Shown: positions 45,832 through 54,913 of the stretch, one piece after another
Layout of the letters: each line of letters opens with the position of its first letter
Position numbering within the stretch: the first letter of the stretch is position 1
Source of the DNA: Hymenobacter cellulosilyticus
Lineage (GTDB): Bacteria; Bacteroidota; Bacteroidia; Cytophagales; Hymenobacteraceae
Length of the DNA stretch: 64,000 bases
Direction: 5' to 3'
Assembly: GCF_022919215.1 (NCBI RefSeq)
Contig: NZ_CP095046.1
Location: forward strand, 4,206,501-4,270,500
Program-made: the position numbers and the translations under genes
The notes under the pieces: generated by a model
Databases searched by the model: none
What the model was told of the DNA's origin: nothing
The model's input: the letters and a program-made list of their open reading frames with translations, nothing else

Positions 45832-46563
45832 TTATTTAAACATTTGTTGTTTCATCAAGTCCATCATTTGTTGCATCATCCTCTGCTGCTCTTGTAAGTG
45901 CTGGTTGCGCAGCTCAGCCATGGCCAGTTGGTGCGCCATCTGCTGGGTGTATAATGCCGTCTGCCAACTGGTATCGGTTTGAGTTGGGGCTGGGGTTGGT
46001 ACAGGAGTGGGAGCGGGAGCAATAAAGGGAAGCGCATTTACAGTTGCTGGAGGTACTACCGGAATTTCTATAGCAGCCTCCTGGACAACAGACGGCATAA
46101 TACTTGGCGCGGCCAAGGAAGTTGGCTCCACAGGGGAAGGTTGGGGTTGGGGTTGGGGTTGCGCTGCCCCAGCCGGAGCAGGCTCAGGAGCAACAGCAGC
46201 CGCTACCAAAGGCCGAGGAGGAACCGTTTCAGCAGCGGGCTGTGGGCTGGCAACGGTAGCTTCCGACTGCATTTTTGCTGCCACTTGGCGGGGAGCTGGT
46301 GCAGCTGACGAGGGTTCAACCGGCAGGGAAGAACCGGAAACCATCATTGTCCCCGTACCCTGCAACAGCCAGTCCTTTGATACATTTGGGTATACTTCAA
46401 AAACTTTACACAAAAGGTCAAACCCCGGCTTGTTACGCTCATCCACAATGTGTTGGATAACCGTTGCCGTCTTTTCTAATGACGAAGCAAAGGCGTTTTT
46501 TGATATTCCCAAATGAGCAATAAGCTGCGTAAAGCGCTGCCCAACCGTTCCAGTAGCAACCAT
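45832..46563 (-). CDS. HTH (XRE-like) protein with proline-rich linker
   Basis: A 243-residue protein. The N-terminal 70 residues are an XRE/phage-repressor-like helix-turn-helix (QRFTQLIAHLGISKNAFASS, then VIQHIVDERNKPGFDLLCKV and WLLQGTGTMM). Next is about 130 residues rich in Pro, Ala and Val (including a PQPQPQPQ run). The C-terminus is a Gln/Met-rich helix (ELRNQHLQEQQRMMQQMMDL) that may mediate oligomerisation. This layout is common for a Hymenobacter/Cytophagales family of small regulators of unknown target. ATG at 46563 was chosen over a TTG at 46569. A -7 box is at 46583-46590, and repeated CCAAATGT words around the gene suggest autoregulation, which is inference. Confidence 0.7.
   Translation of the reverse strand: MVATGTVGQRFTQLIAHLGISKNAFASSLEKTATVIQHIVDERNKPGFDLLCKVFEVYPNVSKDWLLQGTGTMMVSGSSLPVEPSSAAPAPRQVAAKMQSEATVASPQPAAETVPPRPLVAAAVAPEPAPAGAAQPQPQPQPSPVEPTSLAAPSIMPSVVQEAAIEIPVVPPATVNALPFIAPAPTPVPTPAPTQTDTSWQTALYTQQMAHQLAMAELRNQHLQEQQRMMQQMMDLMKQQMFK
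46139..46162. repeat. Hexanucleotide repeat in the linker of the HTH gene
   Basis: Tandem copies of GGTTGG/TTGGGG (about four units) encode a Pro-Gln run. A unit of six bases would change length without changing frame. Confidence 0.6.
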
Positions 46564-46607
46564 ATCCAAATGTTTTATAATCCAAATGTAGCAATAATAC
46601 AGCTACA
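46564..46607. promoter_or_regulatory. Promoter and candidate operator of the HTH gene
   Basis: ATCCAAATGT occurs twice in tandem (46564-46573 and 46580-46589). The second copy contains the -7 box TACATTTG (46583-46590, minus strand) and is part of an inverted repeat TGTAGC (46587-46592) with GCTACA (46602-46607). A binding site over the -7 box fits self-repression. Confidence 0.45.
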
Positions 46608-46620
46608 ATAACCGTAGGGT

Positions 46621-47496
46621 TTACTTTTTCTTGCTTGCTGAGGCCTGCGCTATGGGCTGCAGCAACGGCCGCGGCTGCAAACGGGTGTAGGGAAATACAT
46701 AGGTCTCGTCGGGCAGAAACTCAAAGTTGAGGCGTGACATGCCGACCGAGTAAAACAGCAGCAGCGCATTAGGACGCAGGGCGAATTCGGTCAGATGCAG
46801 CCTAGATTCGTACGGGTCGCCTCCACTCCCATTACCCATATCCAGCCGGAGGGCGGCTTGGGGAGTGGTATTCCACTCGGAGATGCCGTAGAGCTGCGCT
46901 ACGTGGGCAATCATCGTGGAGTCGTCGCCGTAGTTGGCCACTACGTTTGCTAGCTCGTCGTGCAGGCGGCGGCTGATGGCGTACCCCAGGCGCCGCTCCA
47001 ACTGGGCGGGAGCATCGGCGACTAGTTCCGCTAGCGTCAGGAGCCGGCCGGTTCGCAAATCGAAGGTGAGATGGCTCGTGCCCGGCTGAGCGAGGCCCTG
47101 ATCTTCCCGCTGAAACTGAAAGGAGAGCAGATAATTCTGGTTGAGCAGCACCTCGTACGTCATACCGGTCAGGCCGCTGCCCGCGGCCAGCCAGCTGCGG
47201 CTTTCCTCGTCGTAGCAGCATTCGCGGGCCAGCTGGGTCAGCTGCCGCCGCGGACTGGCAGTCGAGTCGATGGCGCTGCTATAATCGGTAACGAGGCCCA
47301 GCAGCTGCCGGTTGATGCGCCGGGCCACGGCCGTATTGGCCAGCCGAACCTGAGGAAGGTGAAAGTTTCCGCCCGCGCCGTCGTTGGTGACGGTGTATAC
47401 CTGTGCCTGCTCGCCGGGCTGCGTTTGGGCTACATCCGGCAGTCTGGCGCCCAGCACCACCCCTACTCCCAGCAACCACCGCGTCAGTTGCTTCAT
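46621..47496 (-). CDS. Secreted DUF3298/RsiV-like domain protein
   Basis: A 291-residue exported protein with an N-terminal signal peptide (MKQLTRWLLGVGVVLGARL). The C-terminal half carries FDLRTGRLLTLAELVADAPA and FALRPNALLLFYSVGMSRLN, in the order seen in the PdaC/RsiV-type DUF4163-DUF3298 domains, which bind lysozyme or act on peptidoglycan in other phyla. Here the role is unknown. It ends 58 bp upstream (in map terms) of the HTH gene start and follows the ABC permease gene by 23 bp on the same strand, so it may be cotranscribed with the permease. Confidence 0.65.
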   Translation of the reverse strand: MKQLTRWLLGVGVVLGARLPDVAQTQPGEQAQVYTVTNDGAGGNFHLPQVRLANTAVARRINRQLLGLVTDYSSAIDSTASPRRQLTQLARECCYDEESRSWLAAGSGLTGMTYEVLLNQNYLLSFQFQREDQGLAQPGTSHLTFDLRTGRLLTLAELVADAPAQLERRLGYAISRRLHDELANVVANYGDDSTMIAHVAQLYGISEWNTTPQAALRLDMGNGSGGDPYESRLHLTEFALRPNALLLFYSVGMSRLNFEFLPDETYVFPYTRLQPRPLLQPIAQASASKKK

Positions 47497-47519
47497 TTTT
47501 TTGGCCCGCCAGTACAGCT

Positions 47520-48756
47520 TTACTCGTAGCGCAGAGACTCAATCGGGTCGAGGCCGGCGGCTTTGCTGGCGGGATAGTAGCCCGAAGCCAGGCCTACGGC
47601 AATGCAAATGGCCAGGCCCATGGTCATCCAGAACCAGGGCACCAGGAAGGCACCCTCACCGATAAAGAGAGAAATCGAGTTGCCCATCGTGACGCCGAGC
47701 AGGATACCGAGCAGGCCGCCCATCACGCAGATAACAATGGCCTCAATCAGGAACTGCTGCCGAATCTGCCGGGAAGTGGCGCCCAGGGCCTTGCGAATCC
47801 CGATTTCTCGGGTGCGCTCCGTCACCGATACCATCATGATATTCATCAGGGCAATGCTGGCCCCAAGCAGGGTGATAAAGCCTACCAGGCCGCCCCCATG
47901 CGCAGGTTACCCGACAGCGAATCGAGCTTGCCGGCCAGCGAGTCGCTGCGCTCCACGTCGAAGCTGTCTTCCTGCCCAGCTGGTCGTGGCGCACGGCGCG
48001 CATGATACCTGTAGCCTGACCAGTAAGGTAGGCTAGGTTTTCGGGCTCCAGGGTAGCCGTTTTCACGTCGTAGGTCAGGGCCCGCTGCCGGGGCATCTGG
48101 TTGCCGGTTTCCAGCGGAATCAGCACCATTCGGTCGGCTCCGCCCCCGCCCATGGTTGAGCCGCTTTTCTCCAGCTCGCCCACCACCTGAAAGCGGCGGC
48201 CTAGCAGGTAAATGTACTTATCGACCGGACTCTGGTTGGGAAACAGCTTGTCGGTGATTTCCTTGCCCACAATGGCCACGTTGGTGCCGTTTTCGAGCTC
48301 AATCGAGGAAAACGCCCGGCCGCGCGCGAGGTTGTAATTCTGAATCTGCAGGTAGTTTTCGTCGCCTGCCACCACGTTCATGTTGGGGTTTGTTTTCTTG
48401 CCGTTGGCCTTCACTTCGGCCGCGCCGGCAATGAAGGCGGAAATGCCCACCTGCCCATCGTCGCCGACCTGCTCCTTGTATTGCTTGGCCTGCAGGTAGG
48501 TAATGGCCGGATACACCTTGCCCTGCACCCCGCCGCGCCGCATGCGGTTGGTGTAGCCCTTGGCTTTGATTTCAAAGGAGTTGGCCCCGAGGCTGGCAAA
48601 AGTCTGGTTCAGAGAATACTTGATGGCATCAATGGCCGTCAGGATGCCGACCAGGGACATAATGCCGATGCTCACAATCAGGGCCGTCAGCACGGTCCGC
48701 AGCAGGTTGCTGTGAATGGAGCGAAATGCCTCCTTAATATTTTCGAGCAGGTGCAT
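47520..48756 (-). CDS. ABC transporter permease, MacB/FtsX type (two frameshifts)
   Basis: With two bases restored this is a 412-residue inner-membrane permease with the MacB topology: one N-terminal helix (TVLTALIVSIGIMSLVGILT), a large periplasmic MacB_PCD domain (about 45-260), and three C-terminal helices. The conserved coupling segment VSVTERTREIGIRKALGATS precedes the last helices. Breaks lie near 47974-47976 (DQLG/QEDSFDVERSD) and at the C-run 47893-47897 (LRMG/GGLVGFITLLGAS). Such permeases act with a LolD/MacB-like ATPase in efflux or lipoprotein handling; the ATPase is not adjacent here. The start MHLLENIKEAFRSIHSNLLR is standard. Confidence 0.9.
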
Positions 48757-48885
48757 AATGGCTAAGGATAAAATCTACCGGAAGTAATCGGCCAAAACAG
48801 GCTTATTCGGTCTTAAACGACGATTTTACCTCATCGTCGGGTTCCGCAAGGTAACCTGTTTCCGGCAAACTCCGGCCCGTTTCGC

Positions 48886-48893
48886 TACATTTG
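48886..48893 (+). promoter_or_regulatory. -7 box upstream of the gene at 48998
   Basis: TACATTTG is a full TAnnTTTG match in the divergent spacer, about 105 bp before the start codon. The -33 region is weak. Confidence 0.4.
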
Positions 48894-48997
48894 TTTAGGC
48901 CCGCCCGGCCCAACCTGGCAACCCAAACGGAATTCTAAGCGTCGGTTTGTTGTACGGTTGTTTTCCCCCTTCTTTCCCGACTTAGCAGAACCCCCTG

Positions 48998-50274
48998 ATG
49001 GTGCTGAAGCGAATTCTGCCTTTGCTGCTGCTGGTGGCAGCCTGGCTTGGCGGCCCGGCCGCGGCCTGGGCCAACCACGTTTTTATTCCGATGGACCAGG
49101 GGCAGAAAGAGCACCTGAAAGCCTACGGCATTGCCTACTGGCTGCTGGCCCGGCAGGTGGAGGTCGACTGGCTGCTGAATTACCGCGGCGGCAGCTTTGC
49201 CTGCGAAAACGCCCAGGGCCTGGAAAACGAGCTGGCCGTGCGTGGCATCACCTACCAGGTGATTTCCGAGGCCCAGTACGGCAACATCCTGCAGGAAATT
49301 GCCGACCCCAACGCTAACATGGACATCATGAAGCTGGAGAAGGCGCCCAAAATTGCGGTGTACACGCCCAAGGGCAAGCAGCCCTGGGACGATGCCGTAA
49401 CGATGGTGCTGACCTACGCCGAAATTCCCTACACCGAAATCTACGACGACGACGTGCTCAACGGGGTGCTGCCCAAATACGACTGGCTGCACCTGCACCA
49501 CGAGGACTTCACGGGCGAGTACGGCAAGTTTTACGCCTCCTACCGCAACCGGCCCTGGTACCAGCAGCAGCAGCGCGACGCCGAGGCGGCCGCCAAGCGC
49601 CACGGCTTCAGCAAGGTAAGTCAGATGAAGGGCGCCGTCGTGACCCGGATGCAGGAGTTTATTGCCGGTGGCGGGTTCCAGTTTGCCATGTGCTCGGCCA
49701 CCGACACCTACGATATTGCTTTGGCCGGCCTGGGCCTGGATATGGTGGAAAGCATGTACGACGGCGACCCGGCCGACCCCCAGGCCCAGTCCAAGCTCAA
49801 CTTCAACCGCACCCTGGCCTTCAAGGACTTCCAGATCGTGCGGGACCCCTACCAGTACGAGTATTCCAACATCGACATGCAGCCCGGCGAGCGGGGCGTG
49901 TACGAAGACAACGACTACTTTCAGCTCTTTACCTTCTCGGCCAAGTACGACCCGGTGCCGACCATGCTAACCCAGAATCACGAGAAAACCATCAAGGGCT
50001 TTATGGGCCAGACCACGGCTTTCCGCAAGCAGCTCATCAAGTCGGACGTGGTGGTGATGGGCGACAACAAGGCCTCGGGCGAAGTGCGCTACATGCACGG
50101 CACCCTGGGCAAAGGCACCTGGACCTTCTATGGCGGCCACGACCCGGAAGACTACCAGCACCTGGTGGAAGAAGAGCCCACCGACCTGGCTTTGCACCCC
50201 AACTCCCCGGTTACCGCCTGATTCTGAACAACATCCTATTCCCGGCGGCTAAGAAGAAAAAGCAAAAAACCTAA
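48998..50274 (+). CDS. Conserved Bacteroidetes exported protein usually labelled 'asparagine synthetase B' (one frameshift)
   Basis: A 425-residue protein once a C is restored at 50205-50208 (HPNSP/GYRLILNN), ending in a lysine-rich tail FPAAKKKKQKT. A signal peptide (MVLKRILPLLLLVAAWLGGP) precedes HVFIPMDQGQKEHLKAYGIA, LLNYRGGSFACENAQGLENE, DYDWLHLHHEDFTGEYGKF-like segments and FAMCSATDTYDIALAGLGLD. This protein is highly conserved across Bacteroidetes and public annotations often call it asparagine synthetase B. I see no N-terminal Cys nucleophile of a glutaminase domain and no ATP-pyrophosphatase loop (SGGxDS). With a signal peptide, that name is probably wrong. True function unknown. Confidence 0.75.
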
Positions 50275-50329
50275 GCCTAGGCGCACTGGCTTACCTTGCA
50301 CCAGCTTTTAATCTTTAACTGTCTGGCCG

Positions 50330-51342
50330 TTGGCAAATTCCTGGTTCTCCTCGCCTTCCCGGGGGCGCACATTGCTACTGGGCGTAGCTGCGGGCGTCGT
50401 CTATGGTTTTCTGTGCGTGATGCTGGTCAGCCTCACGCATCGGGCCGTTTCGTTGTCCTTCATTTTTATGGTGCCCGTAGTGCTGGGCGCTATTCCCGTG
50501 CTGTTTTCCTCGCGTGAGCAGCTGTCCAACTACTTCCTCTATCTGGCTGCGCCCTGGCTGATTACCTTCACCGTATTCGCCCTGAGCATGGTTACGGGGT
50601 TCGAGGGCCTGATTTGTCTGGTTATTATCATCGGGCCATTTAGCATTCTAGGAAGCCTGGGCGCGTTTCTCTACCGGCTGGTGCGGCTGCGCCAACGCCC
50701 TCAGACATCCCTGTACGTATCCTTGCTAGTGCTGCTGCCTTTTGGGGCCTTGTTGCTGGAGGAGCAACTGGTGGCCTCCGACCAGATTCATACCGTAGTG
50801 AGCACCCGGCTTATTGCCGCTCCGCCGGCTGTAGTGTGGCGCAATATCCAGAACGTGCGCCACATCCGGCCGAGCGAAATCAAGCCTCATTTCGTGCATC
50901 TTATCGGCGTGCCCCGCCCGCTGGACGGCTACCTGGATTATGCCCGCGTAGGAGGCACGCGTCATATCCGCTGGGAGAAAGGCCTTTATTTCCAGGAGCA
51001 CATCACGCACTGGCAGCCCGGGCGCGGCTTTGCCTATACTATTAAAGTCGATGCGGCCTCGATTCCGCCTTCTACCCTGGATGAGCACGTGCTGGTGGGT
51101 GGCCGCTACTTCGACGTGGTGCGGGGCAGCTACTCCATCGAGCCCCTGGCGGCTAATACATGTCGGCTGACGCTAACTTGCACCTACCGCATCACAACCA
51201 ACCTGAATACTTACGGGAAGCTCTGGCCGATTATCTGCTGGGCGACTTTAATACCATGATTCTGGAAGTAATCCAGGGCCGGTGTGAAGCTCCACTGGGG
51301 CTAGCGCTGCGAGGCCCAGCTAAGCCTGCACGGGTAAAGTAG
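50330..51342 (+). CDS. Membrane protein with SRPBCC-like C-terminal domain (one frameshift)
   Basis: A 337-residue protein after restoring one G at 51225-51226 (YGKLW/ADYLLGDFN). The first 140 residues hold about four to five membrane helices (LLLGVAAGVVYGFLCVMLV, IFMVPVVLGAIPVLFSS, LICLVIIIGPFSILGSLGAF). The remainder is a polyketide-cyclase/SRPBCC-type domain (VVSTRLIAAPPAVVWRNIQN, HITHWQPGRGFAYTIKV, RLTLTCTYRITTNLNTYGKL), a lipid- or hydrophobic-ligand-binding fold. Function unknown. It appears to start at a TTG at 50330. It is 55 bp downstream of the preceding gene. Confidence 0.75.
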
Positions 51343-51443
51343 GCTTCAGGCCCCAGCTGGCGGCCAAATTCATTTAAGCACTTATCTTGCAGGGTTTACC
51401 GGCTATATATTTCCCTTTCCCACCTCCTCTCTCCCTTATTCAC

Positions 51444-52220
51444 ATGCTATCTTCTGTACGCACCTGGGCGCCGCGCCTGCTATTACTTACTGTACTGGCC
51501 ACTTCGCTCGGGGGCTGTTCTGAAAAAGAAGATGACCCAGCCGCAGTGGCTACCACGGGTATCGTGGAAGGAACCATCAGCCCCAGCGGCTCGATTATCA
51601 ACGTGACGGCTACCAACGCCGGTGGCCTAACCTTTCTGGCGGCCCCGAATGCTACCACGGGCGCGTTTTCGCTGCCCAACCTCGCGCCCGGGACTTACAC
51701 CCTAAGCTTTACGCCGGCCAACGGCTACGTGACCCCAACCAGCCGTACCATCACCGTAGTAGCCGGCCAGACGGCCTCCGCCGGCACAGTGGTCGTCGCG
51801 TCAAATGGCTTGGTAAAAGGCGGCACCATGAGCTGGAACACCGACGGCGTGACGTATTCCTCCACGCAACTGGTGGGCGAGGTCAATGCCGCGCAGGGGC
51901 TGCTATACATCACGAGCGAAACACTGACCGGGGACGTACGCGACCTGCTCAACCTTTCCCTGGCTCAGAGCTTTGCCGGCACGGGTACCTACACGCTGGG
52001 CAGCACTTACCAGAACGCCTCCTTGCAGCGCATTAACAAGGGCCTAATCACTGCTCAATACCGCACCACTGACCCGGCCGCGGGCACCATTACGATAAGC
52101 AGCTACAATGCCGTTGCCGGTACCATGAGCGGAACTTTCGGCTTCTCGGGCACTGACTTTACCGGCTCCTCGCCGCGTACGGCCACTGTTACCAACGGCA
52201 CGTTTACCCTGCGCTTCTAA
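51444..52220 (+). CDS. Lipoprotein with carboxypeptidase-regulatory-like and DUF6252-like domains
   Basis: A 258-residue surface or periplasmic lipoprotein. The signal ends in the lipobox SLGGC (MLSSVRTWAPRLLLLTVLAT then SLGGCSEKEDD). Residues about 35-125 form a carboxypeptidase-regulatory/CNA-B-like sandwich (GIVEGTISPSGSIINVTATN, NLAPGTYTLSFTPANG). The C-terminal half (GGTMSWNTDGVTYSSTQ, GTYTLGSTYQNASLQRI, GTITISSYNAVAGTMSGTFG) matches the DUF6252 pattern. No enzymatic residues are evident; binding or structural roles are likely. A terminator follows at 52235-52284. Confidence 0.8.
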   Translation: MLSSVRTWAPRLLLLTVLATSLGGCSEKEDDPAAVATTGIVEGTISPSGSIINVTATNAGGLTFLAAPNATTGAFSLPNLAPGTYTLSFTPANGYVTPTSRTITVVAGQTASAGTVVVASNGLVKGGTMSWNTDGVTYSSTQLVGEVNAAQGLLYITSETLTGDVRDLLNLSLAQSFAGTGTYTLGSTYQNASLQRINKGLITAQYRTTDPAAGTITISSYNAVAGTMSGTFGFSGTDFTGSSPRTATVTNGTFTLRF

Positions 52221-52234
52221 GTTCTAGGTACCCC

Positions 52235-52284
52235 AAAACACGGTGGCCTGCTTACCGGTTTGGTAGGCAGGCCGCCGTGTTTTT
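52235..52284 (+). terminator. Terminator after the DUF6252-type lipoprotein gene
   Basis: AAAACACGGTGGCCTGC (52235-52251) pairs with GCAGGCCGCCGTGTTTT (52267-52283) with one mismatch, then a T-run. Confidence 0.85.
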
Positions 52285-52412
52285 AGCCCAAGGCTACTCC
52301 GCTAAATTAAGAAAAATCGGGGCTGTCTGCTCTTCTAAGCTGGCTTTGCGTATACTGCTACCTTGGCCCGCTGAGCCACTGCGAAGCCGCTTTTTGTACC
52401 AACGCCCCTTGT

Positions 52413-54260
52413 ATGAACCTAGAGCACATCAACTATGGCCTCTCGGCCAGCCAGGAAGAAACCAAGCCTATTGAGGAAATGCCCAACCCGCTGCCGCGGG
52501 CCGTACTACGCCTGAATAACCACGCCCTGCTCGACGGGGAATGGAATTTCGCCCTCGACACCGACGACCGGGGCCTGCGGGATGGGTGGTACCTAGGGCA
52601 CAACTACGAATACAAAGCCCAGTGGCCCGGCTCTATTGAGGCCCACATGGCCCAGGCCAAAGGCCAGACCCAGCCCACACAGTGGCAGGACCGGGTGGTA
52701 GCCTGGTACGAGCGGGAATTCACCCTGCCCGAAGTGGAGGAGCCGCTGCTGCGCTCCATGTTCCAGCTCACCTTCGGGGCCTGCGGCTACGAAACCCGGG
52801 TGTGGCTGAATGGCCGGCAACTGCGCACCATTGAGGGTGAAGACGTGCACTACGGCGAGTACACCTCGTTTTCCTACGAGCTACGGGAAGAAAACCTGCA
52901 CCTGGTAAACCGGCTGACCGTGCGCATTGCCGACACGATGGACGCCGAAACCACCCGCGGTAAGCAGGAGTCCCACATCTACAAGCGCGGTGGCATCTGG
53001 TACCAGACCTATACCGGCGCCGTGCGCAGCGTGTGGCTGGAAATGGTGGAACGCAACCGCCTCCGCTCCCGTGTGGGCGTCGACAGCGTGGTAGAAGATC
53101 AGCTCGTGCGCTTCAACATCACGACCCGCATTCACGACCCGGGCCATTACACGTTGCGCCTGCAGGTGTATGAGCGGGGACGCAAAAACGGCACCCCGCC
53201 GCTTTATACCTCGGAATTTCCCCTCCGCCTGGAAGCTGGCCAGAAACAGCAGCGCGTGGTGCTGGAAATGCCCGGCGCCCGACTTTGGTCGCCGGAAGAG
53301 CCCGACCTCTACCAACTCGTAGCGCAGCTCATCGATTCGGAAGGCTATGCCGCCCAGATTGAAACCCATTTCGGCTTGCGCAAGATTGAGTCGCGCGGCA
53401 AGCACGTGTACCTGAACAACGAGCCTACCTACCTCGACGGGATTCTCTACCAGCCTGGCACGGCCACCTACGAGGAAATGCAGCGCCACATGCATGCCAT
53501 GCAGAAGCTGGGCTGCAACCTGGTGCGCGTGCACATTGCCGGCGTCGACCCGCGCATTTACAACCTGGCCGACGAACTGGGCCTGCTGCTGTGGGTGGAA
53601 GTGCCCAGCCCGCACACCTCGAGTCCGCGCAGCCGCCAGAACCACAAGGAGGAGTTGCTCCGCATGCTGGCCCTGATTGAGTCCCACCCCTCGGTGGTTA
53701 TCTGGAGCCTTTACAACGAGGACTGGGGCTGCCAGGACATTGCTACCAACCCCGAAACCCGGCGCTACATCACCGATACCTACCACTTCATGCAAATCGA
53801 GCACCCGCAGTTTCTGGTGGTCGACAACGATGGGTGGCAGCATATTTCCGCCGAGGGCCGCCTGAAGTCGGATCTGCTTACGGCCCACCTCTACACGCCC
53901 GAGCTGCCCCACTGGCAGAACCTGCTCGACCGGCTCGTGGCCGGCGAGATGATTGGCGTGGCGGCTTTCCCGCTGGTCGTAGGCGACGCCTTTTTCTACC
54001 GCCGTCAGAAACCTCTGATTGTGAGCGAATGGGGCGGCTTTGGTTTTGCTGACTACGGCGGGCCCCAGGCCGGTGAAGAGCGTACCGAGCGGATCCGCCA
54101 GTTTAAGCAGGAGCTGCGGGCCCGCCCCATTGCCGGCGACGTGTACACGCAGGCCACCAACATCGAGGATGAGCGCAACGGCGTTATCGACCCCCACACC
54201 GGTGAGTTGTCGGTGCCGGCGGGTATTCTCAATTCCCGCCAGTTCGAGGGGCCACGCTAG
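52413..54260 (+). CDS. Glycoside hydrolase family 2 enzyme
   Basis: A 615-residue protein with the three GH2 core domains: sugar-binding jelly roll (about 30-200, LLDGEWNFALDTDDRGLRDG), immunoglobulin-like domain (about 205-310) and TIM barrel (about 320-600). Catalytic residues are visible: the acid/base Glu in IWSLYNEDWG (about residue 438) and the nucleophile Glu in IVSEWGGFGF (about residue 539). No signal peptide is present, so it should act in the cytoplasm on an imported glycoside. GH2 includes beta-galactosidases, beta-glucuronidases and beta-mannosidases; the exact one cannot be assigned. No SusCD pair is adjacent. A long perfect palindrome follows at 54268-54345. Confidence 0.92.
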   Translation: MNLEHINYGLSASQEETKPIEEMPNPLPRAVLRLNNHALLDGEWNFALDTDDRGLRDGWYLGHNYEYKAQWPGSIEAHMAQAKGQTQPTQWQDRVVAWYEREFTLPEVEEPLLRSMFQLTFGACGYETRVWLNGRQLRTIEGEDVHYGEYTSFSYELREENLHLVNRLTVRIADTMDAETTRGKQESHIYKRGGIWYQTYTGAVRSVWLEMVERNRLRSRVGVDSVVEDQLVRFNITTRIHDPGHYTLRLQVYERGRKNGTPPLYTSEFPLRLEAGQKQQRVVLEMPGARLWSPEEPDLYQLVAQLIDSEGYAAQIETHFGLRKIESRGKHVYLNNEPTYLDGILYQPGTATYEEMQRHMHAMQKLGCNLVRVHIAGVDPRIYNLADELGLLLWVEVPSPHTSSPRSRQNHKEELLRMLALIESHPSVVIWSLYNEDWGCQDIATNPETRRYITDTYHFMQIEHPQFLVVDNDGWQHISAEGRLKSDLLTAHLYTPELPHWQNLLDRLVAGEMIGVAAFPLVVGDAFFYRRQKPLIVSEWGGFGFADYGGPQAGEERTERIRQFKQELRARPIAGDVYTQATNIEDERNGVIDPHTGELSVPAGILNSRQFEGPR

Positions 54261-54267
54261 CAAGCCC

Positions 54268-54345
54268 AGCATCCACAGTAAACACAGAAAAGCCCGGCTG
54301 CTAATTAATTAGCAGCCGGGCTTTTCTGTGTTTACTGTGGATGCT
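54268..54345. terminator. 78-bp perfect palindrome, probable bidirectional terminator
   Basis: Two 39-base arms are exactly complementary with no loop, centred between 54306 and 54307 (core CTAATTAATTAG). The arms contain GAAAAGCCCGGCTGC and its complement. It lies between convergent genes (GH2 + and the secreted protein gene -). The length is far beyond the other terminators in the window. Confidence 0.85.
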
Positions 54346-54365
54346 ACGTTCCGTTCAGCCTTCTA

Positions 54366-54830
54366 CTACTTATCAAAGTGCACGAACTGGCGCGGAAATT
54401 CGGGTATTTCGATATTGTTGTAGGGGTCCACGTCTAAGGTAAGCTGAATCATGACCGGCTGGCCCTTGGTCACCCCGTAAGCCAGCAGCTCGTAAGCCGT
54501 ACCGGTTTCGGTGGGGTGGCTGAACTTGAATGCTTTGGCCGGGGTACCCTGGATAAAACAAGATATTTCCTGTAGCTCCTTGCCTTTCACCTTCTTCATT
54601 CGCTGTTTGGTGTAGTCCGCAGGAGCTCCGTTGCGCAGGTCGGCCGGATTCAGGTACATCAGAATTAGGTCAAACTTATCGGCTTTCACCTCATAGGGCG
54701 AAACCAACGCCGCCCCTTCCGGGAGCGGAAAGTCCTGCCCGCAGAAGTTAACGGCCGCTGGCGGGGCCTGCCCGAAAGCCACGGCCGAAACCAGTAAGAA
54801 TAACAACAATAGGGTATAGCGTGCTTTCAT
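54366..54830 (-). CDS. Secreted protein of unknown function
   Basis: A 154-residue protein with a signal peptide (MKARYTLLLLFLLVSAVAFG, then QAPPAAVNFCGQDF). The mature part (PLPEGAALVSPYEVKADKFD, LILMYLNPADLRNG, TLDVDPYNNIEIPEFPRQFV) is compact and probably beta-rich. I do not recognise the family. The start at 54830 was chosen because it begins the signal; an upstream ATG at 54905 adds 25 unrelated residues. It lies downstream of miaE on the same strand. Confidence 0.65.
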   Translation of the reverse strand: MKARYTLLLLFLLVSAVAFGQAPPAAVNFCGQDFPLPEGAALVSPYEVKADKFDLILMYLNPADLRNGAPADYTKQRMKKVKGKELQEISCFIQGTPAKAFKFSHPTETGTAYELLAYGVTKGQPVMIQLTLDVDPYNNIEIPEFPRQFVHFDK

Positions 54831-54913
54831 GGTTGGGAAAGTAAAACGTTTTAGTTGATAAGCCGAACAGTGGCAGCGTTTTTTTCTTACCAATATTCCG
54901 GCCATAAATTCAG

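Noticed and set aside
52881..54272. Long minus-strand open frame opposite the GH2 gene
   Set aside because: Antisense shadow; the GH2 frame has intact catalytic motifs and covers the same bases.
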